From contig DASWHW010000037.1 of assembly GCA_036397975.1 (NCBI GenBank), positions 1 to 13,556 of the forward strand: a stretch of DNA of 13,556 bases. The letters are read 5' to 3'. The number at the start of each line of letters is the position of its first letter. The stretch's first letter is position 1. The DNA comes from SZUA-287 sp036397975 (GTDB lineage: Bacteria > Bacteroidota > Ignavibacteria > UBA10030 > UBA6906). Shown here one piece after another: positions 1-8,024 of the stretch. The translations under genes were made by a program, and so were the position numbers. The notes under the pieces are model-generated. The model ran no database searches. It was given only the letters and a program-made list of their open reading frames with translations, and was not told where the DNA came from.

Positions 1-1173
1 CTGAACAGAGGAATGCCAGTTCATTCTTCGATCAAGTGCTTCTTGAGAAACAATTCCCGCCTCAGCAATCCTCAGCAGATTTTGGTTGAGAGTTTGCAAG
101 AATGCGTTGCGTTGTAATGACGAAAATTGAATCGAGAAGTACTTCAACTCATCAACAACTTCCTCAAGTGAGACAGAATACTTTCCGCTTGTAATGAAAG
201 GCGTTCCGAGGAATGCCCTCAGCCGCATCTTTGTAGTATCAACGTCATCATCGCGAATGCCATATCTCCCTTCCTCTCTGTGTGCCGCCGAATCGATCAG
301 GATAATAGAACGAAGGGTATCAGCAAAGACATGAAAAAGAAGTGGGTTCATCTCCAATTTCTGCGAGAATATGCCCCGGAGGTACTCTGAGACGCGGTTT
401 CCTTCTTTTCGATTTTTCAGGATGCGCAGCACGTGGGCTGTCCGTTCAGCAACACTGGCGTTTGCGTGTGCCACATTTGTGGATACTGCAAGGAGTTGAA
501 ACACAACCCATTGACCGTCGGAACCGGAGAAAGCTCTTGCCTCGTTAACAGAATCAATTGCATAGGCTTCCTTTTCATGGGATTCCGTCAAATCGCCCAT
601 CCTGATCGTGATCGTATCATGAGAGATAATTCCTTCGGTCGGCACTATCAAGGCACCATTACGTGCGTTCAAGTAATTGGCCAACTGCCTGGCGCTCTCC
701 CCGGATCTCATGATAAAAGAATTAAGAGTGATGACCGACGCGTATCTGTTCAAACCCGCTGCAACCTCATCAGGCGTCACGGAAATCTTCTGGATGACTT
801 CTGTCTTATACAATTCGTCACGGGAAAGCACGCGTTCCAACGCCTTCAATTCCAGCCTGGTCTTTTCCGCCGTTGTAATGCCCTGTTCAATGGCCTGAAG
901 CGACAACAGTTTTTCCGCGACGAGCGCAGCCAGTGCATTCACCTTCGCGGAGTCCCGTGTACCGGGATTGTCTTTCCCGGGCCAGGGTGTGAGATCGATT
1001 CGTTCCAGATATTCCTGCACCGTAATGGTTAACGCACCGATCCGTGCAAGAACGGCTGATTCATCATCTTCCTGCATGCTTGAGAGCGCCACGGGCGCCG
1101 GAAGTATCAAACACGTGAGAACAACCGAACATCGAAAGGTGAGGAAATTCAGATTCGTGCTGGTTGGTTTCAT
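1..1173 (-). CDS. SurA/PrsA-like parvulin-type peptidyl-prolyl isomerase or periplasmic chaperone (partial, C-terminus off window)
   Basis: The frame is open from ATG at 1173 to base 1 with no stop: 391 codons, with the end missing. A hydrophobic stretch at about residues 13-31 looks like a secretion signal. Residues 40-145 fit a SurA N-terminal domain: an 'ARIGALTITVQEYLERI' start, a helix rich in Leu and Lys, then 'VAEKLLSLQAIEQGIT'. Residues 133-232 resemble a parvulin fold ('SVTPDEVAAGLNRYASVITL', later 'GSDGQWVVFQLL'), but the usual parvulin signature is weak, so it may be a chaperone without isomerase activity. Known members help fold outer-membrane or exported proteins; that role here is inferred. 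The start lies one base after the stop of the cytochrome gene, so the two are probably translationally coupled. I am fairly sure of the family and unsure of the activity. Confidence 0.72.
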   Translation of the reverse strand, partial: MKPTSTNLNFLTFRCSVVLTCLILPAPVALSSMQEDDESAVLARIGALTITVQEYLERIDLTPWPGKDNPGTRDSAKVNALAALVAEKLLSLQAIEQGITTAEKTRLELKALERVLSRDELYKTEVIQKISVTPDEVAAGLNRYASVITLNSFIMRSGESARQLANYLNARNGALIVPTEGIISHDTITIRMGDLTESHEKEAYAIDSVNEARAFSGSDGQWVVFQLLAVSTNVAHANASVAERTAHVLRILKNRKEGNRVSEYLRGIFSQKLEMNPLLFHVFADTLRSIILIDSAAHREEGRYGIRDDDVDTTKMRLRAFLGTPFITSGKYSVSLEEVVDELKYFSIQFSSLQRNAFLQTLNQNLLRIAEAGIVSQEALDRRMNWHSSVQ

Positions 1174-1177
1174 GCTA
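1171..1177 (-). other. Stop/start junction between cytochrome and SurA-like genes
   Basis: On the minus strand the sequence reads TAG-C-ATG: the cytochrome stop (1177-1175), one base, then the start of the SurA-like gene (1173-1171). This spacing suits termination-reinitiation by the same ribosome and argues that the two proteins are made together. Confidence 0.8.
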
Positions 1178-3328
1178 CCGAGTTTCTGATCTTAACCGAG
1201 ATTGAAAGATCGCAAGAGCCTCCCTATACTTGGCATTTTCAGGTTGTAATGCAACGGCCTTCCGACACCACCGAATTGATTCCGCGATATCCTTGCCGGC
1301 AACAATCACCGCCAGATTGTATGCTGCGGGCGCACATGTCGAATCGTGGGTGAATGCTGCACGCAACGATTCTTCCGCTTCCTCCATTCGGTTTGTTTCG
1401 CCGAGGAGCAGTCCGAGATTGAGATGAGCGGCACTGGTTGCTGGCTTCAACCGTAAGGCTGCGCGCAATCGTTTTTCCGCTTCGGTAGTGCGGCCGAGTG
1501 CGCTGTATGCTAAAGAAACATTCACAAGAACGGCAACATCATTCGGTTCCAGACGCGAAGCAATCTCGTAATGTTCAATTGCCTGTTGAAACTGACTGCG
1601 GGCAGAATACAGGTTGCCAAGGTTGAATTGGGAGGAGTAGTCGTCCGATCGTGATTTCATCGATGATACAAGCTCGTCTGTTGCCTGATCGACCGATACC
1701 TGGTGACTTTTGCTCAAACCTGTGAGATCCGATCCGGCGAGGAGAGAAGCGCTTCGAATTCTGACCAGCCTGAATTCGTCGGCAACAGAGCGCACCAGGT
1801 TGGGCAGGTACTGCGGCGCTACGTGACCATCGAACGCCTCCAGTGCACTCGCACGAACCAGCGGCGAGGAAGAAGAGAGGGAATGCAGCACCGGCTCCCA
1901 CTTCCTCTCGTTGTCACACGAGCGCAATAACCTAACAAGGGAGGCCACAAATACTGCATTTCCGGAATCGCTCTTTATGTAGTCAATAATATCTGGGAGC
2001 CGAGCCCAATCTCTTCGCCGCGCTGCGTCAACAAGTGATGCCCGATGCAGCACCGGCTTCTGATAATCCTCCGGATACCATTTCCGAGCAATGGAATCTG
2101 CCCATATCGTTGACTTTCCCGCGTGACATATTGAGCACGCATTGGGAGACCCAAACGCGATGGTCGATGCAGGAGTAGGCGGCAACATCGAGTGGTCACT
2201 GCGTCGCATCCGTGCAAATTCCGTGACAGGCATATGACAACCAATGCAACGACCGCCTCCGGCTTCGGCGTTGTGGCGGGTGTGAGGTTCAGGATTCTTC
2301 ACAAGGTTGGCATGACATGGAAGGCAGGCCGCATCCGGGTTCGATTCAAACCGAAACCGCCCACCCGAAGTATGGCAGTGCAAACAGCTCAACTGACCCG
2401 ATTTAACACATGGGCTTAAGAGCCACGAAGTGTACGTATAGTTTTCACCAAGGTCGCGTCCATCAGGAAAGAAATCCGGATCCTCAAGCGTCACCAGATC
2501 AAAGTGATCGAAGTAACGTTCCCCCGGAGTGAATGCTTCGGTGATTGGTGCTCCTTTCGCATGGCATGGAGCGCACATTTCATTCGTCTGGTCAACACTA
2601 AATTGTCTGGTGCTGATAATTCTGTTATCGACGGCAGCAACGTTCCCATTCTTTTTGCGCATGACCTTCAGATGCTCAACGCCGGAACCGTGACACGTTT
2701 CACAGTTAATTCCGGGCTCTTCCCAGACCGAGCTATACGAGTCTGTCATCACATCATAGTTTGTTGACGCCTGACTGACGTGGCATCGGTGGCACGATGT
2801 GTTAAAGGTGAACGCCCGATGAGTCCATGGAAGCGGCGCGTCTCGTGTTGAATCTGAAAAATGTCTCACACCACTGAGTGCGGTCTGAAACCATACCTGC
2901 TTCCGGATATCGAATGCAATGGGAAGGGTCTGGAGAAAACCACGTTGGAGCGGAGCGAGAAAGTAGTAGACGTTCTTGCCGCCAATGACATGCGAAATCC
3001 GAAGCTCATGCATCCCGTTCTTGTCGGAGACAATAACAAGTCCGCTTTCGGGCTGTATCTTGATCCGGCATCCGTCGCCTGTTTCCATCGTCGCGGGGTC
3101 CAGCGGAAGGCGGGAAGAAGCGAACCGGTAGGAGTATGACCGGAGGGTTTGACTGTGCAGGGAAGTTTCCCATAGATCGTAGAACGTCTGGTGGCACTCG
3201 CGGCAACTCGACGATCCGACGAACTTGTTCTCCTCTTTGTTCGATATTGCGAGGTAGCCGAGAACCACGATCAACAGAGTCGGCAAAGAAACAGCGGCAG
3301 AAACGAGTAACTTCCGTGAGTTGATCAT
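1175..3328 (-). CDS. Octaheme c-type cytochrome with HEAT-like and TPR repeats
   Basis: This is a 717-residue protein. A membrane segment at residues 7-28 is either a signal peptide or an uncleaved anchor that places the rest in the periplasm. Eight CXXCH haem sites start at residues 42, 179, 209, 252, 315, 335, 361 and 398. The first, in 'GSSSCRECH', resembles the cytochrome c554 family. Residues 425-540 form HEAT-like helical repeats ('SPLVRASALEAF', 'LVRIRSASLLAG'). Residues 565-715 hold about four TPR units ('SQFNLGNLYSARSQF', 'AHLNLGLLLGETNRMEEAE'). Known relatives move electrons in the periplasm, and the TPR part suggests a protein partner; substrate and partner here are unknown. It lies 36 bases after the sulfatase. 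Upstream of the ATG there is only a G-rich stretch and no clear Shine-Dalgarno site. Confidence 0.88.
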   Translation of the reverse strand: MINSRKLLVSAAVSLPTLLIVVLGYLAISNKEENKFVGSSSCRECHQTFYDLWETSLHSQTLRSYSYRFASSRLPLDPATMETGDGCRIKIQPESGLVIVSDKNGMHELRISHVIGGKNVYYFLAPLQRGFLQTLPIAFDIRKQVWFQTALSGVRHFSDSTRDAPLPWTHRAFTFNTSCHRCHVSQASTNYDVMTDSYSSVWEEPGINCETCHGSGVEHLKVMRKKNGNVAAVDNRIISTRQFSVDQTNEMCAPCHAKGAPITEAFTPGERYFDHFDLVTLEDPDFFPDGRDLGENYTYTSWLLSPCVKSGQLSCLHCHTSGGRFRFESNPDAACLPCHANLVKNPEPHTRHNAEAGGGRCIGCHMPVTEFARMRRSDHSMLPPTPASTIAFGSPNACSICHAGKSTIWADSIARKWYPEDYQKPVLHRASLVDAARRRDWARLPDIIDYIKSDSGNAVFVASLVRLLRSCDNERKWEPVLHSLSSSSPLVRASALEAFDGHVAPQYLPNLVRSVADEFRLVRIRSASLLAGSDLTGLSKSHQVSVDQATDELVSSMKSRSDDYSSQFNLGNLYSARSQFQQAIEHYEIASRLEPNDVAVLVNVSLAYSALGRTTEAEKRLRAALRLKPATSAAHLNLGLLLGETNRMEEAEESLRAAFTHDSTCAPAAYNLAVIVAGKDIAESIRWCRKAVALQPENAKYREALAIFQSRLRSETR

Positions 3329-3364
3329 ATCATTGCCCCCGGGGTCTCCGTTTGGTGGGAAGCG

Positions 3365-5842
3365 TTACTCTTTCGTCCAACGATCAAACCACCGGAAGGC
3401 CTCGTTGCGCATTTCCGTCGTGAGGTGTGAACGGCGTAGTCCGAAATACCGGTGTTGAAAATGCCCGGTGAAGTCCAGGTCCTTGTATCGTTCGCGCGCT
3501 TTGTGAAGCAGAGTGTCGGGATTGTACTGTGAACTCAGCGCGAGAAAGGGGCGAGGATAGATTGATGTTAGGATCTCGTCGACATCTCCCCACACACTAA
3601 TACCCTGGAGCGTAAACAGATCGCATGCGCCGGTCTTCCCCCTCCAATCATCCAGCCTCCGTATGCCGTCCACCGACACCGTGACGAGAATTTCTTCATT
3701 AATGAATGACAGGATCGAGGCAAGAATTCCACCCTCCCCATAGCCCATCACGCCCGTACGCGTGTAGAACACTTCGGGTCTCTTGGCAAGATAATTCTGT
3801 GCAGCCCACAGCTCCATCATTTCCTGCCCAAGCAGCGTTGAGCCATTCATAAGAAATACGCTTGCCGCTTGCGCAACAAGTTCATCTTCCTTCGCAATGC
3901 CCATCTTTGACCCGCGTGAAACGAGGCGTCGACTCTCAAACCCAAATCTATCGGGGATCATAACAATATATCCGTTCTTGCACAGGTCAAGGCCAAATGA
4001 CAAATCCGGATCGCCTGCGTCACCGACAAGCGCACTCTTCCCAAATTCTCGCGTGCCGGTTTCTCTTCCCGGATGGACGGCAAGAACAGCGGGAAGCAAT
4101 CCATCCCGCTGATTCGGGACGAGGATGAACGCCTCAATACGCTGGTCGCCAACGACGTAACGGACAAGTTCGCGAGTATACGTGTCGTACTTCTTCAGGT
4201 TCACTCTTTCGACTTTCAGGTTCCACCGTGAGGGAAGGTTGCCAAGCAAAGACATGAATTTGAAGCGACCCTGTTGATATTTTTGAAACACATCAACTTC
4301 ACGGTCTGCTTCGGCGGTCACCTTCACTTCGCCTCGAAGCCGATCGATTTCTAACGTCAACTCATTCGTGATTGTCTTATACTCGGGACGGCCATAGACG
4401 CTGACCAGCTCATCGGGATCACGGAGCAAATCAAACAATTCCCATTCATCCAGCTTGTAGTAGTGAATCAGTTTATAGCGATCGTTCCGCACACCATAAT
4501 GCCGCGGAACGCGATGGGCGCCCTCATCTTCAAAGAACTGATAGTAAACAGATGTACGCCAGTCGCCCGGTCGCTCGCCTTTCAGTAAAGGCGCGAGGCT
4601 TCGTCCCTGCATGTCCGGCGGACTTTTTACACCGGCAATTTCAAGAAGTGTCTGTGCGAAATCCACGCTTTGCACCAAATCGGTGTTGACCGATCCCGGT
4701 TCGATCACACCGGGCCATTGAACCAGCAATGGCATCCGCAGCGATTCTTCATACATCCATCGCTTATCAAAGATTCCGTGTTCTCCCAGGAACCAACCCT
4801 GGTCCGAGCTGTAAATGACGATGGTGTTTTTTGCCAACCCCTCTTGATCGAGATAATCCAGCAGACGACCAACTCCGTCATCGATTGCCTGCACTGATCG
4901 CAAGTAGTCTTTCGCAAACCGTTGGTACTTCCAGCGCCTCAGAGCATTCCCCGATAATTTTGCATCGAAAAAAGCTTTGTTCTTCGGTTCATACACTGAA
5001 TCCCACACGGCTCTCTGTTTTGGCGTGAGGAGATAGTCTGGAATTTCAAGGTGCAGGTCGCCCGGCCAGAGGCGATCGATTGAGATTTCCGCGTGGGACC
5101 AAGCCGAAGATCGATTTGACCAATCATCGAAAAGCGTCGGCGGTTCAGGCATGAGAGAATCGTCGTACAGAGCAAGGTAGCGCAGGGGCGGCTCCCATTG
5201 CCGATGTGGGGCTTTGTGGTGGGAAAGGAGCAGAAACGGCTTTCGGGAATCTCGACCGTTCTCCAGCCAGTCCAACGTCAGATCAGTAATGATGTCGGTC
5301 GTGTATCCCTCGCGTTCAACATACTTTCCGTTTTGGATCATTGGCGGATTGTAGTAGACGCCCTGATTAATGAGAATGTCCCAGTAATTGAACCCCTTCG
5401 GCTCGGCGTTCAAATGCCACTTGCCGATGAGGGCTGTTTGGTATCCCGCTTCTTGAAGGAGATGAGGAAACGTCTCCTGGCGGCTGTCGAAGATTCTCTC
5501 ATTGGTCGTGTGACCGTTCATGTGGGTGTGCTTGCCGGTGAGGATTGTTGCTCTGCTCGGTGCACAGATGGAATTCGTACAGAAGCAGTTCGCAAAGCGG
5601 ATTCCATCCGTTGCGAGTCTATCGAGATTCGGAGTGCGGTTCCGGTTTGATCCATAGGAACTGATTGTCTGGGCGCCGTGGTCATCGGAAAATATGAACA
5701 GGATGTTGGGCCGGGGATCGCGATCCCGTTTCGCTTGCTCCTGTGCTTTCACGTGAAATGGAAGCGCCACAACAGAACTTAGAAACAACATAGCGGCACA
5801 ATGGCGACAGAGTCTTCGGTCCAATGATTTCAGAAACATCAT
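3365..5842 (-). CDS. Family S1 sulfatase fused to a C-terminal alpha/beta-hydrolase (acetyl-xylan-esterase-like) domain
   Basis: This is an 825-residue exported protein; numbering is from the ATG at 5842. A signal peptide spans about 1-34. The sulfatase domain (about 45-510) has the metal-binding Asp pair at 53-54 (FSDDHG), formylglycine Cys93 in CAPSR, GKWHL (Lys141, His143), His213 in 'HHKAPH', the late metal site SSDQG (Asp347) and 'FDKRWMYEESL'. From memory it looks most like mucin-desulfating or N-acetylglucosamine-6-sulfatases (S1_11), but the substrate is unproven. Residues 550-825 resemble an Abhydrolase_7 or acetyl-xylan-esterase domain: 'LLPAVLAVHPG', 'GYIVMIPDRFGFESRR', 'LLGQEMMELWAAQNYLAKRP' and a final His806. 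The nucleophile elbow reads GYGEGG, with Gly702 where Ser is expected, so this half may be inactive. A longer in-frame start at 5968 would lie inside the GH2 gene, lacks a signal peptide and is rejected. The sulfatase needs a formylglycine-generating enzyme, not seen here. Confidence 0.9.
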   Translation of the reverse strand: MMFLKSLDRRLCRHCAAMLFLSSVVALPFHVKAQEQAKRDRDPRPNILFIFSDDHGAQTISSYGSNRNRTPNLDRLATDGIRFANCFCTNSICAPSRATILTGKHTHMNGHTTNERIFDSRQETFPHLLQEAGYQTALIGKWHLNAEPKGFNYWDILINQGVYYNPPMIQNGKYVEREGYTTDIITDLTLDWLENGRDSRKPFLLLSHHKAPHRQWEPPLRYLALYDDSLMPEPPTLFDDWSNRSSAWSHAEISIDRLWPGDLHLEIPDYLLTPKQRAVWDSVYEPKNKAFFDAKLSGNALRRWKYQRFAKDYLRSVQAIDDGVGRLLDYLDQEGLAKNTIVIYSSDQGWFLGEHGIFDKRWMYEESLRMPLLVQWPGVIEPGSVNTDLVQSVDFAQTLLEIAGVKSPPDMQGRSLAPLLKGERPGDWRTSVYYQFFEDEGAHRVPRHYGVRNDRYKLIHYYKLDEWELFDLLRDPDELVSVYGRPEYKTITNELTLEIDRLRGEVKVTAEADREVDVFQKYQQGRFKFMSLLGNLPSRWNLKVERVNLKKYDTYTRELVRYVVGDQRIEAFILVPNQRDGLLPAVLAVHPGRETGTREFGKSALVGDAGDPDLSFGLDLCKNGYIVMIPDRFGFESRRLVSRGSKMGIAKEDELVAQAASVFLMNGSTLLGQEMMELWAAQNYLAKRPEVFYTRTGVMGYGEGGILASILSFINEEILVTVSVDGIRRLDDWRGKTGACDLFTLQGISVWGDVDEILTSIYPRPFLALSSQYNPDTLLHKARERYKDLDFTGHFQHRYFGLRRSHLTTEMRNEAFRWFDRWTKE

Positions 5843-5849
5843 ACTGTTT

Positions 5850-5854
5850 TCCTT
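5850..5854 (-). promoter_or_regulatory. Ribosome binding site of the sulfatase fusion gene
   Basis: AAGGA on the minus strand lies 7 bases before the ATG at 5842. It falls in the 23-base gap after the GH2 stop and decides the start in favour of 5842 over the in-frame ATG at 5968. A second ATG follows directly (5839), so Met-Met is the N-terminus. Confidence 0.7.
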
Positions 5855-5865
5855 TCTTGAAGTTT

Positions 5866-7911
5866 TTACTCTGCTTCCCATACACAGAAATCTCTGTACG
5901 TTTTGCCGTCTTTCTTTCCCAGGGCCTCGATACGGTTCGTTCCATTCACAAGATGGACGACATCCCATGAGAATATTCTTGCTTCACCGAATCGAGTTCC
6001 AACTCTCAGGCCGTTGAGAAATAAAGCAACCGAATCACAATTCGAATACATCTTCACCTCAGTCGGTCCAGCAGGACGAGGCGTGAATCGTCTGCTCGTA
6101 ATATGCACCATCGGCGCGGGATTCCAATGAACCTTGTACCAATAGAAGGCGTCTTTCTTCGTCTGCCGATCATACGTTACCAGACCTTTGTCATTACGAC
6201 CGGGAAGCTCACCTTCAACTCTGGAGTCAGACGCAAAGTCGAACATATTCCAGACAAATGTTCCCCAGAGAAACGGTCGCGTCTCGATTGCCTTCCAATG
6301 TTCCTCATGATACACTGCCTGCCATTCTTCCGGATGCCATCGGGCGGTCGTCGTGGGCTTGCGAGGAGGCACCTCATGCTGAGTTGTTCCTGCGCCTGCG
6401 CCATACTCTGTTATGCTGATCTTATGTCCGGGAAAGCGAGCATGCAATGTATCTGCGTAGGCCGCAAAATCTTCAGGCATCTCTTCATACCACCCCTTGT
6501 ATACGTTGTACCCGATTGCATCCGTCACCGTGTTGATGAACTCGTTTCCGTCATACATGCTGCGGCTTGCCATTGTTGTCAGGCGGGTCGGGTCTAAAGC
6601 ATGAGCCAGCGTGTTGAGCTTGATGACGAGATTACCATAGAGGTCGCGGTCGGAATCGGGAACCAACTCATTGAAGAGGCTCCAAAAAAAGATTGAAGGA
6701 TGATTGAAGTTCTGCTTGATCAATTCCGTGAGCTGCATGCGAATATTGTTTTCGAAAGCTTCATCTGGATGAACGAAATCTACAAGAGCAACTTCCGCCA
6801 CCACGATCATTCCTCCCCGGTCGCAGAGGTCATAAAACTCCCGGGCCTGCTGATAGTGAGCAAGGCGAACGGCGGAACATCCCATCTCTTCGATCAACCG
6901 ATAATCTTCTTCATGCTCCTTGCGACCAATCGCCCATCCTTTGTCCTGACGGTCCTGGTGCCGGTTGACCCCGATCAGTCGGTATGGGGCACCATTAAGA
7001 AAAAATCCCCGCTCCGCGTCGACGGTGAAATATTGTACTCCGAATGATTGGACGATGCGATCTTTCAGAACTTTCCCCTCGTGAACTTCTACTACGACCC
7101 TGTAGAGGTACGGGTCGATTCGTCCATTCCACAAACGCGGGTTGCGTATGGAAGTCTTCTGAATTTCACCTTCCTGCAAACCCGGTGCAAGAGATCGTTC
7201 GGACTCGACTGAAGCAACAGGGTCTCCCCATTCGTCGAGGATTGTCGAGCGTATAGATGCGGTTTTCGGGATTGAAGAAGCGTTCCGGAGAACTGTCGTA
7301 ATCTCAAGATCGGCTGATTCGAGAGAGACTTCGGACTGCTTCACGTAAACGCCCGAGGATGCAAAGTCCAGGGGGGAAATCGAGAGATCCTCAAGTGCCA
7401 GCAGTTGAACGCCTCGATAAAGGCCGCCGAAAATAGTAAAATCGCCCCGGAGAGGTGCAACGGTGGAGTCAGCGGTATTGGAGACTTGCACCGCAATAAC
7501 ATTGGGAGAATCGAACTTCACGACCGGTGTAATATCAAAGCAGAACGCACTGAATGTTCCTTTGTGGGAGCCGATGAGTATTCCGTTGAAATACACAACC
7601 GCCGTTATCGCAGCCGCATCGAACCTGAGAAAGAGCTGCTTCGTACGAAAAGCATCGTCAATTGAAATATGCTTCCGGTACCACCCGACTCCCCGGTAAT
7701 AGTTGTTGCCGCCATCCTGACCATCGAAGGCATTCCATGTATGTGGCAAATCGATCTCATCCCAGGAAGAATCCGGGAATTCTGTGGCCTCGGCACCCGG
7801 AGGATTCTGAAGAATGAACATCCAATCACTTTCAACGGTCATTGTCACCCTCGGTTCGGTGAGAGCAAGAGAGCTGACGACGAGCATTATTCCGAACAGA
7901 GACCATTTCAT
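5866..7911 (-). CDS. Glycoside hydrolase family 2, beta-galactosidase-like
   Basis: This is a 681-residue exported enzyme, numbered from the ATG at 7911, with a signal peptide at about 1-18. Domains in order: a jelly-roll sugar-binding domain (about 22-175; 'DLPHTWNAFDGQDGG', 'YRGVGWYRK', 'FGGLYRGVQLL'), an immunoglobulin-like domain (180-290), and a TIM barrel (300-590). Barrel landmarks are 'GVNRHQDRQDKGWA', 'VRLAHYQQAREFYDLCD', the acid/base Glu415 in 'WSLFNE' and the likely nucleophile Glu502 in 'ITEYGAGA'. The late stretch 'NDKGLVTYDRQTKKDAFYWYK' is typical of Bacteroidota-type beta-galactosidases. A C-terminal beta domain follows (about 600-681). It is shorter than E. coli LacZ (about 1,020), as is usual for this subgroup. 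It should release terminal beta-linked galactose or a related sugar in the periplasm; exact specificity cannot be read from sequence. An in-frame ATG seven codons upstream (7932) lacks a good ribosome site. Confidence 0.9.
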   Translation of the reverse strand: MKWSLFGIMLVVSSLALTEPRVTMTVESDWMFILQNPPGAEATEFPDSSWDEIDLPHTWNAFDGQDGGNNYYRGVGWYRKHISIDDAFRTKQLFLRFDAAAITAVVYFNGILIGSHKGTFSAFCFDITPVVKFDSPNVIAVQVSNTADSTVAPLRGDFTIFGGLYRGVQLLALEDLSISPLDFASSGVYVKQSEVSLESADLEITTVLRNASSIPKTASIRSTILDEWGDPVASVESERSLAPGLQEGEIQKTSIRNPRLWNGRIDPYLYRVVVEVHEGKVLKDRIVQSFGVQYFTVDAERGFFLNGAPYRLIGVNRHQDRQDKGWAIGRKEHEEDYRLIEEMGCSAVRLAHYQQAREFYDLCDRGGMIVVAEVALVDFVHPDEAFENNIRMQLTELIKQNFNHPSIFFWSLFNELVPDSDRDLYGNLVIKLNTLAHALDPTRLTTMASRSMYDGNEFINTVTDAIGYNVYKGWYEEMPEDFAAYADTLHARFPGHKISITEYGAGAGTTQHEVPPRKPTTTARWHPEEWQAVYHEEHWKAIETRPFLWGTFVWNMFDFASDSRVEGELPGRNDKGLVTYDRQTKKDAFYWYKVHWNPAPMVHITSRRFTPRPAGPTEVKMYSNCDSVALFLNGLRVGTRFGEARIFSWDVVHLVNGTNRIEALGKKDGKTYRDFCVWEAE

Positions 7912-7916
7912 CGAGA

Positions 7917-7920
7917 CTCC
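7917..7920 (-). promoter_or_regulatory. Ribosome binding site of the GH2 gene
   Basis: GGAG on the minus strand lies 5 bases before the ATG at 7911. It supports that start, which opens directly into the signal peptide (MKWSLFGIML), over the ATG at 7932. Confidence 0.6.
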
Positions 7921-7934
7921 AGCGCGTTCCATTT

Positions 7935-7962
7935 CTTATTCAACCCCGAAGCATGTTGTCAA
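7935..7962 (-). promoter_or_regulatory. Possible internal promoter ahead of the GH2 gene
   Basis: The 113-base gap between the permease stop and the GH2 start is the longest in the window. On the minus strand it holds a perfect TTGACA (7962-7957), a 16-base spacer, and AATAAG (7940-7935; four of six matches to TATAAT). Transcription would start near 7928, just ahead of the GH2 ribosome site. This pattern is for a housekeeping sigma-70 factor; Bacteroidota use a different consensus, so the call depends on lineage. I see no terminator in the same gap. Confidence 0.3.
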
Positions 7963-8024
7963 CCATGAGCCGCGTTTGGGATTGGAAGCCTGCGCGTTCA
8001 CCTGCGCATCACTCTCCACGACTA

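Noticed and set aside
433..1032. Plus-strand 199-residue open frame
   Set aside because: It lies wholly opposite the SurA-like gene, which has a signal peptide and recognisable domains; the plus-strand product resembles nothing I know and has a low-complexity, Arg/Cys-rich shadow composition.
3337..3344. CCCCGGGG palindrome ahead of the cytochrome gene
   Set aside because: It is too short to call an operator or terminator and has no second copy nearby.
5843..5968. Longer N-terminus for the sulfatase fusion starting at 5968
   Set aside because: It would run 103 bases into the GH2 gene, adds 42 charged residues before the signal peptide, and lacks the ribosome site that precedes 5842.
7991..8008. 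TGCGC/GCGCA inverted repeat after the MalG-type gene, considered as a terminator
   Set aside because: The stem is only five base pairs with an eight-base loop, and no run of T follows on the minus strand.
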